A DNA stretch of 64,000 nt from positions 162,668-226,667 of the forward strand of contig NZ_SJEX01000001.1 of NCBI RefSeq assembly GCF_005930495.1, read 5' to 3'. The stretch is from Modestobacter excelsi (GTDB lineage Bacteria > Actinomycetota > Actinomycetes > Mycobacteriales > Geodermatophilaceae). The notes below the pieces were generated by a model that searched no databases, was not told where the DNA came from, and saw only the letters and a list, made by a program, of their open reading frames with translations. The number at the start of each line of letters is the position of its first letter. Position 1 is the first letter of the stretch. Both the position numbers and the translations under genes were made by a program. Below are positions 59,194 to 64,000 of the stretch, piece after piece.

Positions 59194-59943
59194 GTGGCCC
59201 GCCTGCTCGTCGTCGTCCCGTCCGACACCGACCCGCCCACCCGCCTCGGGGAGTGGCTGACCGACGCCGGGCTCGAGCTCGACGAGCGGCGGCTGTCCAC
59301 CGGCGAGCCGCTGCCGGCCGACCTGACCGGCGTGGACGGGCTGCTCGTGCTGGGCGGCCCGCAGTCCTCGATGGACCCCGAGGAGGTCGCCCCGGAGCTG
59401 GTCGGGGTGCGGCACCTGCTGGGCCAGGCGATCGCCGCCGACGTCCCCACGCTGGCGGTCTGCCTCGGCGCCCAGCTGCTGGCCCAGGTCGGTGGCGGCA
59501 GCACCCGGGTGGGCGTGGACGGCCCGGAGGTCGGCGCCGCCCTGGTGGCCAAGCGGGACGCCGCGGACGCCGACCCGCTGTTCGGCCCGCTGCCGCTGTC
59601 GCCGGACGTGCTCGAGTGGCACCACGACGAGATCGACCGGCTCCCGCCCGGCGCGACGCTGCTGGCCAGCAACCCCAGCTACCAGAACCAGGCCTACCGG
59701 GTCGGCGACCACGTCTACGGCCTGCAGTTCCACATCGAGCCCGACGAGCCGCTGATCCGGCAGTGGGCGGAGACCGACCCGGTCGGGGTGGCCGCCAGCG
59801 GGCTGGACGCCGACACCATCTGCGCGCGGGCGGCCGCCGTCCAGCCCGACGTGGCCGAGGTCTGGGGACCGTTCGCCGCCCGGTTCGCCGAGCTGGTGCG
59901 CGCCCGGGCCGGCCGGCGGAGCGACGCGCCCCACGGCGCCTGA
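59194..59943 (+). CDS. Class I glutamine amidotransferase-like protein
   Basis: Protein of 249 residues with the class I GATase fold: VDGLLVLGGPQSSMDPEE, the nucleophile elbow LAVCLGAQLLAQ (Cys near 91), and VYGLQFHIEPD carrying the His of the triad. It resembles stand-alone GuaA-type amidotransferases, including those that act on glutamyl amides. Its place between glnA2 and glnE suggests a part in glutamine or amide turnover, but no substrate can be assigned. The start is the GTG at 59194 with TAAGCT before it. The stop is three bases before the glnE ATG. Confidence 0.82.
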   Translation: MARLLVVVPSDTDPPTRLGEWLTDAGLELDERRLSTGEPLPADLTGVDGLLVLGGPQSSMDPEEVAPELVGVRHLLGQAIAADVPTLAVCLGAQLLAQVGGGSTRVGVDGPEVGAALVAKRDAADADPLFGPLPLSPDVLEWHHDEIDRLPPGATLLASNPSYQNQAYRVGDHVYGLQFHIEPDEPLIRQWAETDPVGVAASGLDADTICARAAAVQPDVAEVWGPFAARFAELVRARAGRRSDAPHGA

Positions 59944-59946
59944 CCG

Positions 59947-62900
59947 ATGGCGATCGCGCCCGGTCCGGCTGCCGAGGACGAGGTCCCCCGCCGGGCCGTC
60001 GTCCGGCTGGTGCGGTTCGGCTTCGAGGACGGCGCCCGGGCCGCCCGGCTGCTGGCCGACCCCACGCTCGGTCTCTGGGACCTCGAGCGCAACGAGCCGG
60101 CCGACCCCGAGGCCGGTCCGGTCGTCTCCGCGCTGGCACGCACCGGCGACCCCGACCTCGCGCTCCGCTCGCTGGCCCGGCTGGTCGAGGCGCTGGACGC
60201 CACCGACCCGGCCGGTGAGCTGGCCGCGGGCCTGCTCGCCCGGCTGCGGGGCTCCGGCGCGCTGCGCTCCCGGCTGCTCGCCGTCCTCGGGGCCTCCGCC
60301 GGCCTGGCCGACCACCTGGCCACCCACCCGGCCGACTGGGTGGTGCTGGACGCCGACGAGCGCGGCGCGGGCCGCCCCAGCCCGCACGAGCTGGAGCAGC
60401 AGATGCTCTTCGCCGTCGGCGCGGACCCCGACGACCCGCCCTGGGGCGTGCGGCTGGGCACCGCCGCGCCGGACCCCGACCCGGCGCGGGTCCGCGAGCT
60501 CAAGCACGCCTACCTGCGGGCCGTGCTGTCGGTGGCCGGCCGCGACCTCGGGGACGGGCTGCCCGCCGACGAGGTGGCCGCCGAGCTCGCCGACATCGCC
60601 GGCGCGGTGCTGACCGCCGGCCTGGCGCTCGCCGTCGCCGAGCAGCCCGCCGACGCCGCGGCCTGCCGGCTGGCCGTCATCGCGCTGGGCAAGACCGGCG
60701 GCCGGGAGCTCAACTACGTCAGCGACGTCGACGTAATCTTCGTCGCCGAGCCGGTGGACGCCGGCGAGGACGACGCGGCCGCGCTGGCCAGCGCCACCCG
60801 CGTCGCCGGATCGCTGATGCGGATCTGCGGGCAGGCCGCCTGGGAGGTCGACGCGGCGCTGCGCCCGGAGGGCAAGGCCGGCGTGCTGGTGCGCAGCCTG
60901 TCGGGGATGCGCGCCTACTACGAGAAGTGGGCGAGCACCTGGGAGTTCCAGGCGCTGCTGAAGATGCGCCCGGTGGCCGGGGACCCGGCCCTGGGCCGGG
61001 AGTACGTCGACGCCCTGTGGCCGATGGTCTGGACGGCCGGCGACCGGACCGGCTTCGTCGGCGAGGTGCAGGCGATGCGCCGCCGGGTCGAGGCCAACAT
61101 CCCGGCCGGCCAGGCCGACCGGGAGCTGAAGCTGGGCCGCGGCGGGCTGCGGGACGTCGAGTTCAGCGTCCAGCTGCTGCAGCTCGTGCACGGCCGCGCC
61201 GACGTCTCGCTGCGCGACGGCGGCACCATCCCGGCGCTGATCGCGTTGGGGGCCGGTGGCTACATCAGCCGGGACGACGCCGCGACGCTGGTCGCCTCCT
61301 ACCGCTTCCTGCGCACGGTGGAGCACCGGCTGCAGCTGCTGCGGCTGCGGCGCACCCACCTGCTGCCGGTCGCCGAGGACCAGCTGCGCTGGCTGGCCCG
61401 CTCGCTGGGCTACAAACCCGACGACCGCGGCGACTCGGTCGCCGTGCTGCGCGCCGAGCTCGCCCTGCACACCCGGGTCGTGCGCCGGCTGCACGAGAAG
61501 CTCTTCTACCGGCCGCTGCTGTCCTCGGTGGCCCGGGTGCCCGGCGAGCAGCTGGCGCTGGGGCCCAAGGCGGCCGGGGACTGGCTGCGGGCGCTGGGCT
61601 TCGCCGACCCGGACGGCGCGCTGCGGCACCTGACCGCGCTCACCGGCGGGCTGACCCGCTCGGCGTCGATGCAGCGCTACCTGCTGCCGGTGCTGCTGCA
61701 GAGCTTCGCCTCCTGCGCCGACCCGGACGCCGGGCTGCTGGCCTACCGCCGGGTCAGCGAGGCGCTGGGCAAGGACCAGTGGTTCCTGCGGCTGCTGCGC
61801 GACGAGGGGCAGGCCGCCGAGCGGCTGGCCGTGCTGCTGGGCTCCAGCCAGTACGTCGCCGGCCTGCTGACCCGCACCCCCGAGGCGATGCGCATCCTGG
61901 CCGACGACGCGCAGCTCGAGCCGCGCGGCGCGGACGTGCTGGCCTCGGCCTGGCGGCAGGCGGTGGCCCGGGCCGGGGACGCGGGGGCCGGCGTCCAGGT
62001 GCTCCGCTCGCTGCGCCGCCAGGAGCTGCTGCGGATCGCCTGCGCCGACCTGCTCGGGCGGCTGGACGTGCTCCAGGTCGGTCGGGCGCTGCACGACGTC
62101 GCGGTGGCGACGCTGCGGGCCGGGCTGGACGCCGCGGTGCGCAGCTGGGCCGCCGAGGCGGGGGTGGCCGCGGCCGACGTGCCGGTCGACCTGGCGGTGA
62201 TCGGGATGGGCCGGCTGGGCGGGGCCGAGATGGGCTACGGATCGGACGCCGACGTCCTGTTCGTGCACCGGGCGAAGGCGGGCGCGGACGAGTCGCGCGC
62301 CGCGCCGGTGGCCAACGCCGTCGCCCACACGCTGCGCCGGCTGCTGGGTGAGCCGGCGCCGGACCCGGCCTTCGAGGTCGACGCCAACCTGCGCCCGGAG
62401 GGCCGGCAGGGAGCGCTGTCGCGCAGCCTGTCGGCGTTCGCCGAGTACTACCAGCGCTGGGTCTCCACCTGGGAGGTGCAGGCGCTGCTGCGCGCCGAGC
62501 CGGTGGCCGGGGACGAGCAGCTGGGCCGGGACTTCCTCGCCCTGGTCGACCCGCTGCGGTACCCGGGTGCCGGGCTGACCGCAGGGCAGGTCGCCGAGAT
62601 CCGCCGGATCAAGGCCCGGGTGGACAGCGAACGGCTGCCGCGCGGCGCCGACCCGGCCACCCACCCCAAGCTCGGCCGCGGTGGGCTGGCCGACGTGGAG
62701 TGGACCGTGCAGCTGCTCCAGCTGCAGCACGCCGCCGGGCACCCGGAGCTGCGGGTCACCCCGACGATCGAGGCGCTGGAGGCACTCGGTCGCGCCGGGC
62801 TGCTGGACGCCGAGCAGGTGACCGCGCTGCGGTCGGCCTGGGAGCTGGCCAGCCGGGCGCGCAACGCCGTCTTCCTGGTCCGCGGTCGCCCCGGCGACCA

Positions 62901-63060
62901 GCTGCCGCGGCAGGGGCTGGAGCTGCAGGGCGTCGCCCGGGCCTGCGGCTACGGCGCCGACACCGACCCCGGTCAGTTCCTCGACGACTACCGGCGGATC
63001 ACCCGGCACGCCCGCACGGTCGTCGAGCGGGTGTTCTACGGCCGCACCGAGGAGGACTGA
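59947..63060 (+). CDS. glnE: Bifunctional glutamine synthetase adenylyltransferase/deadenylylase
   Basis: Protein of 1037 residues, the full length of the family. The N-terminal nucleotidyltransferase unit (deadenylylase) has ALGKTGGRELNYVSDVDVIFV with the SDVD near 258. The C-terminal unit (adenylylase) has GMGRLGGAEMGYGSDADVLFV with SDAD near 765. Each is followed by a helical GlnD-UR-type domain with PEG(K/R) loops (ALRPEGKAGVLVRS and LRPEGRQGALSRS). It switches glutamine synthetase off and on by adding or removing AMP from a Tyr. It lies three bases after the amidotransferase gene. The glnA2-glnE order matches M. tuberculosis, where glnE is essential. Confidence 0.95.
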   Translation: MAIAPGPAAEDEVPRRAVVRLVRFGFEDGARAARLLADPTLGLWDLERNEPADPEAGPVVSALARTGDPDLALRSLARLVEALDATDPAGELAAGLLARLRGSGALRSRLLAVLGASAGLADHLATHPADWVVLDADERGAGRPSPHELEQQMLFAVGADPDDPPWGVRLGTAAPDPDPARVRELKHAYLRAVLSVAGRDLGDGLPADEVAAELADIAGAVLTAGLALAVAEQPADAAACRLAVIALGKTGGRELNYVSDVDVIFVAEPVDAGEDDAAALASATRVAGSLMRICGQAAWEVDAALRPEGKAGVLVRSLSGMRAYYEKWASTWEFQALLKMRPVAGDPALGREYVDALWPMVWTAGDRTGFVGEVQAMRRRVEANIPAGQADRELKLGRGGLRDVEFSVQLLQLVHGRADVSLRDGGTIPALIALGAGGYISRDDAATLVASYRFLRTVEHRLQLLRLRRTHLLPVAEDQLRWLARSLGYKPDDRGDSVAVLRAELALHTRVVRRLHEKLFYRPLLSSVARVPGEQLALGPKAAGDWLRALGFADPDGALRHLTALTGGLTRSASMQRYLLPVLLQSFASCADPDAGLLAYRRVSEALGKDQWFLRLLRDEGQAAERLAVLLGSSQYVAGLLTRTPEAMRILADDAQLEPRGADVLASAWRQAVARAGDAGAGVQVLRSLRRQELLRIACADLLGRLDVLQVGRALHDVAVATLRAGLDAAVRSWAAEAGVAAADVPVDLAVIGMGRLGGAEMGYGSDADVLFVHRAKAGADESRAAPVANAVAHTLRRLLGEPAPDPAFEVDANLRPEGRQGALSRSLSAFAEYYQRWVSTWEVQALLRAEPVAGDEQLGRDFLALVDPLRYPGAGLTAGQVAEIRRIKARVDSERLPRGADPATHPKLGRGGLADVEWTVQLLQLQHAAGHPELRVTPTIEALEALGRAGLLDAEQVTALRSAWELASRARNAVFLVRGRPGDQLPRQGLELQGVARACGYGADTDPGQFLDDYRRITRHARTVVERVFYGRTEED

Positions 63061-63063
63061 GCC

Positions 63064-63681
63064 GTGTACGTCCCCGCGCACTTCGCCGCCCCCGACGACG
63101 CCCTCGTCCAGCTGCTGGCCGCGCCAGGGGCCGTGGACCTGGTCAGCAGCACGCCGGCGGGACTCACCGCCACCACGCTGCCGATGCTGTACGACCCGCA
63201 GGCGCACGCCCTCACCGGGCACCTCGCGCGCAACAACCCCCAGTGGCGGGACACCGTGGGGGAGGTGCTGGTCATCGTCCGCGGACCCGACGCCTACGTG
63301 TCGCCGTCCTGGTACGCCAGCAAGGCCGAGCACGGCCGGGTGGTGCCGACCTGGGACTACGTGCTGGCGCACGTCCACGGCGAGCTGGTGCTGCACGAGG
63401 ACGCCGACTGGCTGGCCGCGCACGTCACCCGGCTCACCGAGGCGCACGAGGCCGGCCGGCCCGAGCCGTGGGCGGTGACCGACGCACCCGCCCGGTTCGT
63501 CGCCGGCCAGCTGCGTGCCATCGTCGGCGTCGAGGTGCCGATCAGCCGGGTCGAGGCCAAGTGGAAGCTGTCGCAGAACCGCCCGGCCGCCGACGTCGAC
63601 GGCGTCGTCGCCGGCCTGACGGCCGACGGGGCGCTGGGGACGACGGCCGCGGTCCAGGCCGTCCGGGCGGAGCGGGGTTGA
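63064..63681 (+). CDS. PaiB-like FMN-binding protein
   Basis: Protein of 205 residues of the PaiB/FMN-binding split-barrel family. MYVPAHFAAPD at the start, LARNNPQW, then DAYVSPSWYASK and VPTWDYVLAHVHGEL are the conserved motifs. Bacillus PaiB is a negative transcriptional regulator of sporulation and protease genes, but the fold is an FMN-dependent oxidoreductase one and the role here is unclear. The GTG at 63064 follows the glnE stop by three bases, so it is probably the last gene of the glnE transcript. Family Pfam name FMN_bind_2 would be expected. Confidence 0.85.
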   Translation: MYVPAHFAAPDDALVQLLAAPGAVDLVSSTPAGLTATTLPMLYDPQAHALTGHLARNNPQWRDTVGEVLVIVRGPDAYVSPSWYASKAEHGRVVPTWDYVLAHVHGELVLHEDADWLAAHVTRLTEAHEAGRPEPWAVTDAPARFVAGQLRAIVGVEVPISRVEAKWKLSQNRPAADVDGVVAGLTADGALGTTAAVQAVRAERG

Positions 63682-63710
63682 GCCGGGCACCGGGAGGGCA
63701 CGACCGATCG

Positions 63711-64000
63711 GTGCCCGAGACCAGCCCGGCCAGCGCCGCCCCGCTCCCGACCGCCCCGCTCCCGACCGATCAGCTCCCGGCCGCCGACGACGTGAGCGAC
63801 GAGGTGGTGCGCGACCTCCCGCCGGCCGACGAGCCGACCGCCACCATCACGCCCTACCGGGACGGCCCGCTGGTCGTCCGCGGGGACTTCCGGCTGGTCG
63901 ACACCGAGGGCAACGAGATCGACCCCGGCCGCAAGACGGTCGCGCTCTGCCGGTGCGGCAAGTCCAGCATCAAGCCCTTCTGCGACGGGACCCACAAGCG
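63711..64000 (+). CDS. CDGSH iron-sulfur domain protein, cut by the window end
   Basis: Only the first 96 codons are present. A Pro/Leu/Thr-rich leader of about 45 residues (containing two PLPT units) is followed by TITPYRDGPLVVRGDFRLVD. The Fe-S binding motif CRCGKSSIKPFCDGTHK then gives three Cys and one His for a 2Fe-2S cluster. Bacterial members are small cluster-carrying or redox proteins of unclear partner. The start is the GTG at 63711; a GTG at 63792 is an alternative that would remove the leader. It lies 29 bases after the PaiB-like gene on the same strand. Confidence 0.8.
   Translation, partial: MPETSPASAAPLPTAPLPTDQLPAADDVSDEVVRDLPPADEPTATITPYRDGPLVVRGDFRLVDTEGNEIDPGRKTVALCRCGKSSIKPFCDGTHK

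Noticed and set aside
59098..63690. Very long minus-strand open frame (1530 codons) opposite glnE and its neighbours
   Set aside because: It is the shadow of high-GC coding on the plus strand: composition is Gly/Arg/Pro/Gln-rich, no domain is recognisable, and the plus-strand genes are certain.
1..64000. CRISPR arrays, insertion sequences with transposase genes, rRNA operons
   Set aside because: No regularly spaced direct repeats, no transposase reading frame and no rRNA sequence were seen anywhere in the window.

Overview
The window is about 64 kb of very GC-rich DNA (roughly 73-75% by eye). It has dense, often overlapping genes (ATGA, GTGA and TGATG junctions), many GTG starts, and several leaderless promoters with a TANNNT box 6-8 bases before the start codon. 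Gene content points to an actinobacterium: glnA2-glnE, a Nif3 / zinc-ribbon / RNase H-phosphatase set, an FHA-ABC transporter beside a Ser/Thr kinase, a Tad pilus locus and an ECF41-type sigma factor. The overall flavour resembles Geodermatophilaceae (Blastococcus, Geodermatophilus, Modestobacter); that family assignment is inference.

Layout. 1-7.8 kb: a secreted transglycosylase, a rhodanese, a Band 7 protein, a FUSC-type exporter and a fused two-in-one ABC exporter. 7.9-12.5 kb: a signalling cassette (FHA-ABC transporter then Ser/Thr kinase with a beta-propeller sensor) recalling mycobacterial Rv1747-PknF. 12.9-19.2 kb: Nif3 protein, DUF3311 plus sodium:solute symporter, zinc-ribbon coiled-coil protein, RNase H/phosphatase, and quinolinate synthase. 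19.3-25.1 kb: two membrane transporters, a DoxX-like protein, an AsnC-family regulator divergent from an MFS exporter, and a PIG-L deacetylase. 25.2-25.6 kb: the RNase P RNA gene. 25.6-33.4 kb: an accessory, partly decayed stretch. It begins with a frameshifted tyrosine recombinase beside rnpB and holds other broken genes (a small HTH-less protein, a prolyl aminopeptidase fragment, a DedA gene) among intact ones (dehalogenase-like hydrolase, LysE exporter, ECF41 sigma factor with epimerase, esterase, secreted barrel protein). 33.7-42.8 kb: an AI-2E-family transporter and a complete Tad pilus locus (prepilin peptidase, Flp pilin, TadE, TadG-like, CpaB, CpaE, TadA, TadB, TadC). 42.8-46.3 kb: a small-protein cluster (baeRF/Vms1-like, DUF2795, ChaB-Rho_N) and a potassium channel gene split by one TAA. 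46.3-50 kb: M24 peptidase, diguanylate cyclase, F420-reductase-like protein. 50-52.8 kb: panB and nadE, overlapping. 52.9-57.7 kb: L,D-transpeptidase lipoprotein, then a regulator / DoxX / GTP cyclohydrolase I / ferredoxin-reductase-like cluster that looks like one regulon. 57.8-64 kb: glnA2, a glutamine-amidotransferase-like protein, glnE, a PaiB-like FMN protein and the start of a CDGSH iron-sulfur gene.

Two families of structured repeats deserve attention. Family A (three copies, about 55 bp) lies directly after stop codons of the ABC exporter, nadA and glnA2; its 9-bp outer stem changes on both sides together between copies. Family B (two copies, about 80 bp, in opposite orientation) lies between convergent genes and consists of two GATCAGGTSACCTGATC palindromes whose centres are exactly 63 bp apart, with a 13-15 bp hairpin exactly midway. 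The hairpin also shows a compensatory change.
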